Below, in pieces: positions 1 through 8,228 of a stretch of DNA of 64,000 nt (within the stretch, counting starts at the first letter, position 1; each line of letters starts with the position of its first letter). A program made the translations under genes and the position numbers. Below the pieces are notes generated by a model. It did no database searches, had not been told where the DNA came from, and was given only the letters and a program-made list of their open reading frames with translations. The stretch comes from Tetrapyrgos nigripes (lineage: Eukaryota > Basidiomycota > Agaricomycetes > Agaricales > Campanellaceae). The DNA lies in NCBI GenBank assembly GCA_013368315.1, contig JAACJM010000014.1, forward strand, positions 682,001-746,000. The letters run 5' to 3'.

Positions 1-311
1 GGGTTGACTGGTGACCTTATCTGGTGAGTGTCGTGTGCCGCCTTCAAGTATTACACTTTCTGATGTCATATATACAGGCAAGCGGGTTCACAGTTGTCCA
101 TTGGACAGTCACCCAACGATGGATACGCCGTCTATCCTGGGACCTCGGTCTACAGCGTCGTGACCAGCCACGCGGCAGCGTTGAAAGCACGAGCAGCCTA
201 GAAATTTGGCATGAAAAGCGAATGTAGTTTGTCTTTTAAATATATACTAGGTATCCCTTATACCTATTCCTCGTACCTTACTTTCCGCGCTTCAGTCCAA
301 CTGCACTTCAT
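1..311. other. Intergenic, nothing recognised
   Basis: No coding, RNA or repeat signal was recognised. The stretch lies downstream of the first hydrolase gene, which runs on the minus strand, and probably includes its 3' UTR. Confidence 0.4.
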
Positions 312-1289
312 TCACAACGTCGAGAAGTCCGCAACGACTTTCAAGAATCTCTCTGTCTCCTCAATATGCGGTGTATGACTCGAATTTTCGAAAGTCACCC
401 ATTTGACTTTCGGGATCCCGTCGAAGAAGGGAAATACGGTGCTGTCCTGAGCTTCATCCATTCGGCCATTGGTAAGAAGCGTTGGGACGTTGATGCGATG
501 AGCGTCTTCGACCATGCTCCAAGTTTTCAAGGATCCTGTTACAAAGAACTCTGACGGACCATTCCTGCCATCAAAAACATCAAAAACCGCGTTTTCCACC
601 GAAAAGGAAAGGAATCCTACATACATTGTCAGATACACCGTCGGATCCTGCTCCAAAAGTCCCATAGTCCTCTTGAGATTGTCAGGCCAGGGCTTCTTTG
701 TGCACAAGAAGTGATTGTAGAAAACTTCCACTGCCTCCTTATACCCATCACTATCTGTCGTGCCTTCCGTCTCGTGCTTCGTCAAAGCCTCCTGAATTTC
801 CTTAGGCAGTTGCTCTCGCAATTTGCTCGCAGCTTCCACCCACAAACCCATACTGCACGGCGAGCTGCATATGATGAGCCTATGGAGCCCCTTTGGTTGT
901 TTTGAGGCATGGCGCGATGCTAACATCCCTCCCCATGAGTGACCGAGCAAGTCGTGGTCATTCTGAATTCCGAGATGGACCAGGAGGGCATGTAGCTCGG
1001 AGAGGAAGAGATCTTCTGTCCAAAACGTCGTATCGCCAGCTTTCTCGGGAAGACGAGTAGAGTTTCCGGAGCCGAGCTGGTCATAAAGAACCAATGGAAT
1101 GTTGTATTTGGACGTTAAAGCAGTCAAATCGGTCAGATAGTCGTGGGTACAGCCGGGACCTCCGTGAAGGGCTACAAGAGGGCGCTTTCCCGAGGAAAGA
1201 GAGCCGTAGACTCTGTACCATGTTCTACAAGGCTTGCCAGCTGAGGGTATGTCGAGTTCCTTGTAGCCTTCAGAGATGGAAAGAGACAT
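312..1289 (-). CDS. Proline iminopeptidase-like alpha/beta hydrolase, copy 1
   Basis: Alpha/beta hydrolase of the proline iminopeptidase / L-amino-acid amidase type (peptidase family S33), expected to release N-terminal residues or hydrolyse amides. Visible motifs: HGGPG oxyanion loop (residues 42-46), DQLGSG (70-75), nucleophile elbow GHSWGG with Ser118, then Asp258 in GRMDEAQD and His285 in SSHTPH, numbered after splicing. A 60-nt intron is inferred at 565-624 (GTATGT...CAG): removing it restores TMNGPSEF, a block typical of the fungal family, and gives 305 aa. Because the intron is a multiple of three with no stop, the unspliced frame is also open (325 aa). The ATG at 1289 aligns with copy 2. 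No signal peptide is seen, so it is probably cytosolic. The natural substrate is unknown. Confidence 0.88.
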   Translation of the reverse strand: MSLSISEGYKELDIPSAGKPCRTWYRVYGSLSSGKRPLVALHGGPGCTHDYLTDLTALTSKYNIPLVLYDQLGSGNSTRLPEKAGDTTFWTEDLFLSELHALLVHLGIQNDHDLLGHSWGGMLASRHASKQPKGLHRLIICSSPCSMGLWVEAASKLREQLPKEIQEALTKHETEGTTDSDGYKEAVEVFYNHFLCTKKPWPDNLKRTMGLLEQDPTVYLTMYVGFLSFSVENAVFDVFDGRNGPSEFFVTGSLKTWSMVEDAHRINVPTLLTNGRMDEAQDSTVFPFFDGIPKVKWVTFENSSHTPHIEETERFLKVVADFSTL

Positions 1290-1339
1290 GGTGGGTGTGA
1301 AAGTTCAGACGACTGGACGAAGGACTTGCGCTTTTGGTA

Positions 1340-1400
1340 GCTGAAATTCTTGGCATCCGGACCGGTCTCATAACACCCGCTGACGTCGATGTATCTCTGT
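1340..1400 (-). promoter_or_regulatory. Conserved block upstream of hydrolase copy 1
   Basis: The words ACCGGTCTC, then CACCCG or a shortened form, then GTCGATG lie about 75-115 bp upstream of this start. They recur upstream of the truncated copy (near 5415-5440) and of copy 2 (near 9318-9350). A TATTTATAG-like box also lies upstream (1460-1475, minus strand). This could be a shared promoter element or simply duplicated flank. Confidence 0.35.
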
Positions 1401-1499
1401 TCCCAGCCCGGGTAATAGACTTCTCCTCCTCCTTCTCCTGGGACCTGAAATCAAGAGAGCTGCTATAAATAGCACCGGATATCTGGGGGTAACTATACG

Positions 1500-1710
1500 G
1501 AAGTCGGCATTACCTTCAAGAACAGCATATCCAACGAAGGGTACACGCCTTCCCCGACCTGAGGATGAATCTAGGAGGAAGAGTTGAGTTTTGCAAAGTG
1601 GAAATATTGACTTTTTGAGAGTTTAGGTCGCTGAGCGCTCGTATTCAAGATGTTCATTGTTATGAGTAGAGAAAATGGAGGCAGTCAATGCAGTTATTGA
1701 CTGAGTATTC
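1500..1710 (-). pseudogene. Perilipin C-terminal fragment (degraded)
   Basis: This stretch matches parts of the intact perilipin gene at 14216-15466: the GACCTGAGGA-GAATCT block, the GAGTTTTG block, and the CAGTTATTGACTGAG block just after the perilipin's second intron. Long internal deletions remove any usable frame. It sits between the hydrolase and the membrane-protein palindrome, and a similar fragment occupies the same place in the second unit (about 5520-5830), so it travelled as part of the duplicated block. Confidence 0.6.
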
Positions 1711-2037
1711 TCAGAAAGCCCAGTCCCGCAATGCCCGATGATGTCGGCAATGAAGCGCTCTACACAGCTGGGTTTGAATATAGAAAGCACCAGTGTTATC
1801 GATGTCCAGGTTGAAGTGATTTTTGGTGCATCACTACACAATGGATAGTTGGAACGAAAGAACATTGATATTAAGGTCAGATAACAAAGAGAAAAGAATA
1901 TCCGCGATAGCAATGCAATAGCGACGTGCATACATGGGGTACAAGGGTGAGAAACCAGCATCTACAGCTTTGCAACAGCTATTAGCCAATCTTGGTACGA
2001 AGACACCTCTGCCCTTTCGAAATTTAATGAAGGAACC

Positions 2038-2660
2038 TCACACAGTATACGCGAGGGGATTGTTGTAGACGTCCAAATGGAGGGAATCCTGTTGTTGCCG
2101 GTAAAATTCGATGGCTCGCTAGTAATGCAAACAAGGTCTACCAGTCAAGACCACAAACATGCATCGTAGAATGTATAAACACACCTGGAGAGCCTTATGC
2201 ATATCCTCACAGCGTTCATAGCAAGCAACCATTTTTCTGACATGGTCCATTCGCAACTTCCAGTAACCCAACGTCCAAACAGGATCCCAGTGACCGTGAT
2301 GAGCACTCTTGAGAGAAGAGAAGTCGCCCTTGATCCTGTAAAGTGTTGAGCGTTGTTTCTTGAGGACTACGCATCGTCATATGGCACAAAAAAGGAGACT
2401 TACTTTAACCATTTCTCGTGGAATGTAGAATAGTAGTGTGGAGGACATTCTTCTTTGTACATTTGGATCGCGTCTTCAAGCCGGTTGAACGACTTTTCGA
2501 GAGTCGAAAGTGAGAGGCAGGGGTAACGACGACGAAACAGGACGACCAGAAGAATGAGAAGGGAGGTAGTTACGGCAATCGCTGGACGGGAAAGCAGGTA
2601 TGCCAAGGCATCCTGGACAATATTGCTGGAGATTTCATGGCTGAGACTCGAGGTGCTCAT
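2038..2660 (-). CDS. Single-pass membrane protein, cluster family (copy A-left)
   Basis: Unrecognised fungal protein, mirror image of the gene at 2866-3488. Three exons give 162 aa. It has a short polar N-terminus, a hydrophobic helix (about residues 26-42), then the basic/cysteine block FRRRYPCLS. A predicted amphipathic region follows (SFNRLEDAIQMYKEECP, about residues 60-76), then a tryptophan-rich stretch (HWDPVWTLGYW) and CYERCEDMH. ATG 2660 is chosen because the other copies align there. The orientation (short N-terminus, basic residues after the helix) suggests a membrane-anchored protein with a cytosolic C-terminal domain; this is inference. Function unknown. Confidence 0.75.
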
Positions 2661-2691
2661 AATGCGAGTGGTGGTCGTTGGTGGAAGACAT
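2635..2691 (-). promoter_or_regulatory. Start-overlapping uORF (copy A-left)
   Basis: An 18-codon upstream ORF begins 31 nt before the main ATG and ends at the TGA inside CCATGA, overlapping the start of the main frame. It mirrors the uORF at 2835-2891. Confidence 0.45.
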
Positions 2692-2747
2692 GTTGGATGG
2701 TCCAGTGGGAACGTGACCAACTGATAGTTTTGGTGTTTCAACACCAG

Positions 2748-2778
2748 CCACCAAAACTATCAGTTGGTCACGTTCCCA
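2748..2778. repeat. Spacer of palindrome A
   Basis: The 31-bp centre is not unique sequence. It repeats the ACCAAAACTATCAGTTGG...CCCA block found just inside the right arm, so the right side holds two tandem copies of the arm tip. The centre lies about 100 bp from each of the two divergent start codons. Confidence 0.8.
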
Positions 2779-2834
2779 CTGGTGTTGAAACACCAAAACT
2801 ATCAGTTGGTCACGTTCCCACTGGACCATCCAAC

Positions 2835-2891
2835 ATGTCTTCCACCAACGACCACCACTCGCATTATGAGCACCTCGAGTCTCAGCCATGA
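2835..2891 (+). promoter_or_regulatory. Start-overlapping uORF (copy A-right)
   Basis: ATG at 2835 opens an 18-codon frame ending at TGA 2889-2891, overlapping the main ATG at 2866 in another frame. The stop sits at the same codons as the uORF stop in the other family members. Confidence 0.45.
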
Positions 2892-3488
2892 AATCTCCAG
2901 CAATATTGTCCAGGATGCCTTGGCATACCTGCTTTCCCGTCCAGCGATTGCCGTAACTACCTCCCTTCTCATTCTTCTGGTCGTCCTGTTTCGTCGTCGT
3001 TACCCCTGCCTCTCACTTTCGACTCTCGAAAAGTCGTTCAACCGGCTTGAAGACGCGATCCAAATGTACAAAGAAGAATGTCCTCCACACTACTATTCTA
3101 CATTCCACGAGAAATGGTTAAAGTAAGTCTCCTTTTTTGTGCCATATGACGATGCGTAGTCCTCAAGAAACAACGCTCAACACTTTACAGGATCAAGGGC
3201 GACTTCTCTTCTCTCAAGAGTGCTCATCACGGTCACTGGGATCCTGTTTGGACGTTGGGTTACTGGAAGTTGCGAATGGACCATGTCAGAAAAATGGTTG
3301 CTTGCTATGAACGCTGTGAGGATATGCATAAGGCTCTCCAGGTGTGTTTATACATTCTACGATGCATGTTTGTGGTCTTGACTGGTAGACCTTGTTTGCA
3401 TTACTAGCGAGCCATCGAATTTTACCGGCAACAACAGGATTCCCTCCATTTGGACGTCTACAACAATCCCCTCGCGTATACTGTGTGA
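2866..3488 (+). CDS. Single-pass membrane protein, cluster family (copy A-right)
   Basis: Identical inverted partner of 2038-2660. Exons 2866-3122, 3191-3341 and 3408-3488 (GTAAGT...CAG and GTGTGT...TAG introns) total 489 nt, 162 aa. Order along the protein: polar N-terminus, hydrophobic helix about 26-42, FRRRYPCLS, an amphipathic region, HWDPVWTL, CYERCEDMH and a tyrosine-rich tail ending AYTV. The same exon structure is kept in all intact copies, which argues that they are genes and not chance ORFs. The two copies share one ~200-bp divergent promoter region. I do not recognise the family. Confidence 0.78.
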
Positions 3489-3820
3489 GGTTCCTTCATT
3501 AAATTTCGAAAGGGCAGAGGTGTCTTCGTACCAAGATTGGCTAATAGCTGTTGCAAAGCTGTAGATGCTGGTTTCTCACCCTTGTACCCCATGTATGCAC
3601 GTCGCTATTGCATTGCTATCGCGGATATTCTTTTCTCTTTGTTATCTGACCTTAATATCAATGTTCTTTCGTTCCAACTATCCATTGTGTAGTGATGCAC
3701 CAAAAATCACTTCAACCTGGACATCGATAACACTGGTGCTTTCTATATTCAAACCCAGCTGTGTAGAGCGCTTCATTGCCGACATCATCGGGCATTGCGG
3801 GACTGGGCTTTCTGAGAATA

Positions 3821-5085
3821 TACCGATCCCACTACTGATCCCGATGCTTCTACAGCACCTCCTACCGAACGTCCCTCCCTCCCACCCTCCGTTTCCTTTC
3901 CAAAACTTTACAACACTGGCAAAAGTGGGTCTCTGAATGATATCTCATCAGTCTCCTCTCCTTCTACCCCACCATCCGTGCGCCCACCCCTTCCAACACC
4001 ACCACCACTCCCTCAGCCTCTACAACCCCGGCGCCTCCCGTTCTTCCGTCGTCCCCATCCTCATTCCATGTTCATTGGAAAAGTGCCAAGGCGGAAGTCT
4101 CACAACAGCTGGCGTTAATGGACGCGAGAATCAAAGGTACTACAGGGCAACTTGATACACTCAAGAGCGAAATGAAAGGCCAGTTCTCTGAGGTTACTCA
4201 AGTACTCGCGTCTCCATCTGCCCGTGATGCGTCCGCCTGGTCTGCGCGTGTAACCACCATCGAGAACAACATCATGGGGCTCTGTGTGGCCTTCAACGAC
4301 CTTGTCCCCCAGGTGGAGCAGCTTACGGAGTCTTCATGTCTCCTCAAGCGACGTTTGGAGGACCGCTTCATGCTTCCAGGACAACATCGAGAAACAGGTC
4401 GACCGTCTATCACACACTGTCACACGGCTTGAGGACGAAGTACAGTCAGCTCACGAAAATGCTGCCGATGCCAGGAAGGAGGTCACTCGACTCAAAGACA
4501 AGGTACAGGCGGGCGCAATGACGCCGCCGATGCCAGGAAGTGGCTCAGAACTGATGAGGCAGGCCACTTTGCACCTCCCCAGCTATACAACACTGCCTCT
4601 ACTCGTCGCACCGCTCCTGCTCCTGCTCCTCTTCCCAACATGGGTTCGGCCACATCCTCTTCTTCCTTACCACGGTCTGCCGCCAACCCGCGTAATATCG
4701 CCCCACTCCCATCTCGTCCTCACACCAATCTGCCGCCGCCTCCAAATCATTCCAACTCTCGTGCCATTATCAGGCCTCCGCCTCTCCCTGATCATCGAAA
4801 CCGACCACTTAGGAATACGCCCACTGCATACGGCGTTACCTTAGGCCCAATTAACTTCCACGCAAATGGGATCAATCCGTCGGATCGCACGGCGTTGAAT
4901 GAGATGGCTGTTGGCTATGTCGAGGCTCTTCCTACGCATCAACGTCCACGGTATGGGTCACCACGAGGTTATTGGCGTGAAGATGAGAGTGACCGTATAC
5001 TTGTTACGTTTCTCAACGAAACTTCTGCCGGAGAGTTCTACAATGCTTGGCTTAACCCTCCCGTAGGCTTTGAGGGGATGGAGGT
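3821..5085 (+). pseudogene. Retroelement ORF1/gag-like fragment, frameshifted
   Basis: A coding-like stretch that changes frame several times. It runs through a proline/serine-rich segment (3826-4060), then a probable coiled coil (MDARIKGTTGQLDTLKSEMK at 4118; DNIEKQVDRLSHTVTRLEDE near 4380; further heptads to 4500), another Pro-rich linker, and a globular end (TALNEMAVGYVEALPTHQ, then GEFYNAWLNPP near 5032). Coiled coil plus Pro-rich linker plus a short globular domain resembles ORF1/gag proteins of fungal retrotransposons, but no reverse transcriptase is present. Both ends are cut: the left by palindrome A, the right by the hydrolase remnant at 5086. It is a dead fragment. The family assignment is tentative. 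Confidence 0.45.
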
Positions 5086-5383
5086 GCAGCTCGGAGAGGA
5101 AGAGATCTTCTGTCCAAAACGTCGTATTGCCAACTTTCTCGGGAAGACGAGTAGAGTTTCCCAAGCTGAGCTGGTCATAAAGAACCAGAGGAATGTTGTA
5201 TTTTGACGTTAAAGCAGTCAAATCGGTTAGATAGTGGTGGGTACAGCCGGGACCTCCGTGAAGGGCTACAAGAGGGCGCTTTCCCGAGGAAAGAGAGCCG
5301 TAGACTCTGTACCATGTTCTACAAGGCTTGCCAGCTGAGGGTATGTCGAGTTCATTGTAGCCTTCAGAGGTGGAAAGAGACAT
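5086..5383 (-). pseudogene. Truncated alpha/beta hydrolase, copy 3
   Basis: The first ~99 residues of the hydrolase, from ATG 5383 (MSLSTSEGYNELDIPSAGK) through the HGGPG loop to LFLSEL. The frame then runs into the retroelement fragment and stops at 4958. The serine elbow, Asp and His are absent, so it cannot be active. DQLGSG has changed to DQLSLG. The upstream ACCGGTCTC block and TATTTATAG-like box are retained. Confidence 0.85.
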
Positions 5384-5509
5384 GGTGGTATGAAAGTTTA
5401 AGACTGGCATCCAGTGACCGGTCTCATGCTGACGTCGATGCCTGGAGCCAAATCAAGAGAGCTGCTATAAATAGAACCAGATGACTTCAAAAGCAACATA
5501 TCCAACGAA

Positions 5510-5830
5510 AGGTTCACACTTTCCCTCTTGATTCCAACACGGGACAGCTTGTCTGAGGCGGAGGCCATAGGGGACGGGAGCTAGCACAAGTCAACCTGTA
5601 TGGGCACATCCTTCGTCGTCAGAAAGATGAGCGGAGAGCTCAGCGTAGGTCTACTATATCTGAGGAGGAATACAGGAGGAAGAGTCGAGTTTTGCAAAGA
5701 AATGGAAATATGGACTTTTTGAGAGTTTAGATTAACGTTGTTGAGTGCTCGTTCAAGATGTTCACTGTTATGAGTAAAGAACATGGAGGAGGCAGTCAAG
5801 GTGGTTATTGACTATTCTCAGAAAGGCCAA
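5510..5830 (-). pseudogene. Perilipin C-terminal fragment (degraded), second unit
   Basis: Matches the 3' exon of the perilipin at 14216-14669: ATTCCAACACGGGACA, ATCCTTCGTCGT, GGAGAGCTCAGCGTAGGTCT and the GTTATTGACT block. Small deletions break the frame. It occupies the same position relative to the hydrolase and membrane-protein gene as the fragment at 1500-1710. Confidence 0.65.
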
Positions 5831-6127
5831 TCCCGCGATGCCCAGAGATGTTGGCGCTCCTGCATCAAAGAAACGCTCTACACAGCTGGGTTTGAGCACC
5901 AGATCTTTGAGTGTCGTCAATGTCCTGAGGCTGAAGTGCATTTTTGGTGCATCACTACACGATGGGTAGCTGGCACGAACGAACATTGATATTAAGGCAG
6001 ATAACAAAGAGAAAAGGACATCCAATAGCAATGCGATAGCGATGTGTGTACGTGGAATATGAGGGTGTGATGAAGTGTTCCCTACAGCTTTGCGACGGCA
6101 ACCAGTCAATCTTGGTACGAAGAAACC

Positions 6128-6727
6128 TCACGAAGCATACGCGGAGGCCTCATTAGTGTAGAAACCCAAGAGAAGGGAATCCTGTCGCTGCCGGTAGCTT
6201 TCGATGGCATGCTAGTAACGAGAGTCAGAACAGACATGAGATACAATTAGATGTGTAGACGCACCTGAACAGATCTGTGCATATCCTCGCAGCGTTCATA
6301 ACAAGCAACCACCTCTCTTATATGATCCATTCGCGATTTCCAATAGCGCAATGTCCAAACAGAATCCCAGTGACCGTATAAATAAGTGTATGTCAGAGAG
6401 CGGACGTCTCCCCTGAATCTGTAGAGGGTAGAGAATCAACTCCTTGCAGGGTTAACGTTTCCGAAAGGGCACTTACATCAAAAATCCGTCGTGGAATTCA
6501 GGATAGTAGTCTCGAGGGCATTCTCCTTGGTACGTTTGGATCGCGTCTTCAAGCCGCTTGAACGATTTCTCCAGAGCTGGAAGCGTGAGGCAGGGGTAAC
6601 GGCGACGCAAGAGGACGACAAGAAGGACGAGAAAGGAGGCTGATGCTGCACTTGCTGGATGGGAAAGCAACCATGCCAAAGCACCCTGGACGATGCCGCT
6701 GGAAGCTTCATGGGTAACAGGAGACAT
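6128..6727 (-). CDS. Single-pass membrane protein, cluster family (copy B-left)
   Basis: Mirror copy of 7119-7718, 162 aa after splicing two introns. It begins MSPVTHEASSGIVQGALAWL, has a hydrophobic helix at about residues 24-41, then the RRRYPCLTL block. Compared with palindrome A it differs at many residues, so A and B are diverged paralogues while the two arms of each palindrome are identical. Confidence 0.77.
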
Positions 6728-6752
6728 AGCGCGAGGGGGATATGTTCTTCAT
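6708..6752 (-). promoter_or_regulatory. Start-overlapping uORF (copy B-left)
   Basis: 14-codon uORF (MKNISPSRY...) overlapping the main start at 6727; mirror of 7094-7138. It lies in a ~35-bp upstream block (AGAGATGAAGAACATATCCC...) shared with copies C1 and C2. Confidence 0.5.
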
Positions 6753-6905
6753 CTCTGGCTGCTTAAGTCCTTTTAAAAGAGGAAGGGTCCGAAAAACTCG
6801 TTAATCAATAATCGAAGGGAATGCCAGTTATGACGGTCAGGCATCAATACAATACAGTAACAGATCCCCATGCAATAGAAGTTCCCACGTACCCATGAAG
6901 AGCTT

Positions 6906-6940
6906 CTTTTTACCCGAGAGGTAAAAAGCTTCTAAAAAAA
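6906..6940. repeat. Centre of palindrome B with nested hairpin
   Basis: The 35-bp centre contains its own short inverted repeat (CTTTTTACC / GGTAAAAAG, 5-nt loop), so palindrome symmetry persists almost to the midpoint. Confidence 0.7.
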
Positions 6941-7093
6941 AAGCTCTTCATGGGTACGTGGGAACTTCTATTGCATGGGGATCTGTTACTGTATTGTATT
7001 GATGCCTGACCGTCATAACTGGCATTCCCTTCGATTATTGATTAACGAGTTTTTCGGACCCTTCCTCTTTTAAAAGGACTTAAGCAGCCAGAG

Positions 7094-7138
7094 ATGAAGA
7101 ACATATCCCCCTCGCGCTATGTCTCCTGTTACCCATGA
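7094..7138 (+). promoter_or_regulatory. Start-overlapping uORF (copy B-right)
   Basis: ATG at 7094 and TGA at 7136-7138 enclose a 14-codon frame overlapping the main ATG (7119). Sequence and length are kept in C1 and C2. Confidence 0.5.
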
Positions 7139-7718
7139 AGCTTCCAGCGGCATCGTCCAGGGTGCTTTGGCATGGTTGCTTTCCCATCCAGCAAGTGCAG
7201 CATCAGCCTCCTTTCTCGTCCTTCTTGTCGTCCTCTTGCGTCGCCGTTACCCCTGCCTCACGCTTCCAGCTCTGGAGAAATCGTTCAAGCGGCTTGAAGA
7301 CGCGATCCAAACGTACCAAGGAGAATGCCCTCGAGACTACTATCCTGAATTCCACGACGGATTTTTGATGTAAGTGCCCTTTCGGAAACGTTAACCCTGC
7401 AAGGAGTTGATTCTCTACCCTCTACAGATTCAGGGGAGACGTCCGCTCTCTGACATACACTTATTTATACGGTCACTGGGATTCTGTTTGGACATTGCGC
7501 TATTGGAAATCGCGAATGGATCATATAAGAGAGGTGGTTGCTTGTTATGAACGCTGCGAGGATATGCACAGATCTGTTCAGGTGCGTCTACACATCTAAT
7601 TGTATCTCATGTCTGTTCTGACTCTCGTTACTAGCATGCCATCGAAAGCTACCGGCAGCGACAGGATTCCCTTCTCTTGGGTTTCTACACTAATGAGGCC
7701 TCCGCGTATGCTTCGTGA
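7119..7718 (+). CDS. Single-pass membrane protein, cluster family (copy B-right)
   Basis: Exons 7119-7369, 7428-7581 and 7635-7718 total 489 nt, 162 aa. Hydrophobic helix about residues 24-41, RRRYPCLTL, SFKRLEDAIQTYQGECPRDY, then YGHWDSVWTLRYWKSRMDH, ACYERCEDMH, and a tail ending ASAYAS. A TTTTAAAA box lies about 50 bp before ATG 7119. It is identical to its head-to-head partner at 6128-6727. Function unknown. The neighbourhood (hydrolase, perilipin) is only weakly suggestive of a lipid or membrane role. Confidence 0.78.
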
Positions 7719-7899
7719 GGTTTCTTCGTACCAAGATTGACTGGTTGCCGTCGCAAAGCTGTAGGGAACACTTCATCACGCCCTCGTATTCCACGTAAAC
7801 ACATCGCTATCGTATTGCTATCGGATGTCCTTTTCTCTTTGTTATCTGACCTTAATATCAATGTTCGTTCGTGCCAGCTACCCATCGTGTAGTGATGCA

Positions 7900-8228
7900 C
7901 CACTTCAGCCTTGGGCATTCGGTTCGTGGTCGCTGCGAGACCTGCGATGTAGTGCAATTGTGTGAGAGCGACAAGAGTAAGATTGAAGAACGTAGTCGCG
8001 TCAAAAAGACTCGACGCGACTGGGACGTGATGAGACTCGGAGTTCAGGACGCGTTTCCTTGTATGAAAAATTTCATATGGGCCATGGCCCAGTGGTCTGT
8101 ACAGGATAGGGGAATATAATGCGAACGCAACTGTCTTTTGCCCACATCATGTACTCTAGTTGCTATTCTTTATTCCGACCTCACACCGATATCACTTTCC
8201 ACACGCACTTCTCTTCATGAATCCCAAT
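7900..8228. other. Spacer between palindrome B and hydrolase copy 2
   Basis: One chance-looking frame (7871-8119, plus) with no recognisable motif. Otherwise probably the 3' flank of the hydrolase on the minus strand. Confidence 0.3.

Larger units (their letters stand above)
1706..2747. repeat. Left arm of palindrome A
   Basis: Reverse complement of 2779-3820 (position x pairs with 5526 minus x). The arms are 1042 bp, with a 31-bp spacer (2748-2778). The segments compared by eye were identical. Homology stops abruptly outside TATTCTCAGA (1706) and its partner TCTGAGAATA (3811-3820). Each arm contains one complete membrane-protein gene. Confidence 0.93.
2779..3820. repeat. Right arm of palindrome A
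   Basis: Inverted copy of 1706-2747. Beyond 3820 the sequence changes at once to a retroelement-like coding fragment, while beyond 1706 on the other side it is perilipin-derived flank. The left arm is therefore probably the original and the right arm the copy. Confidence 0.93.
6067..6905. repeat. Left arm of palindrome B (perfect core)
   Basis: Reverse complement of 6941-7779 (x pairs with 13846 minus x); 839 bp without a mismatch in the segments compared. Outside the core, homology continues to about 5945 but with substitutions and an indel. Confidence 0.9.
6941..7779. repeat. Right arm of palindrome B (perfect core)
   Basis: Inverted copy of 6067-6905. Homology with the left side continues outward to about 7900 with scattered mismatches (first at 7780), and ends near GATGCACCA. 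Confidence 0.9.

Noticed and set aside
24..227. 67-aa ORF at the left edge
   Set aside because: No homology signal or supporting context.
2635..2891. Two 84-aa frames (minus and plus) across the palindrome centre
   Set aside because: They start at non-gene ATGs and exist only because the centre is an inverted repeat; their own starts are the uORFs of the membrane-protein genes.
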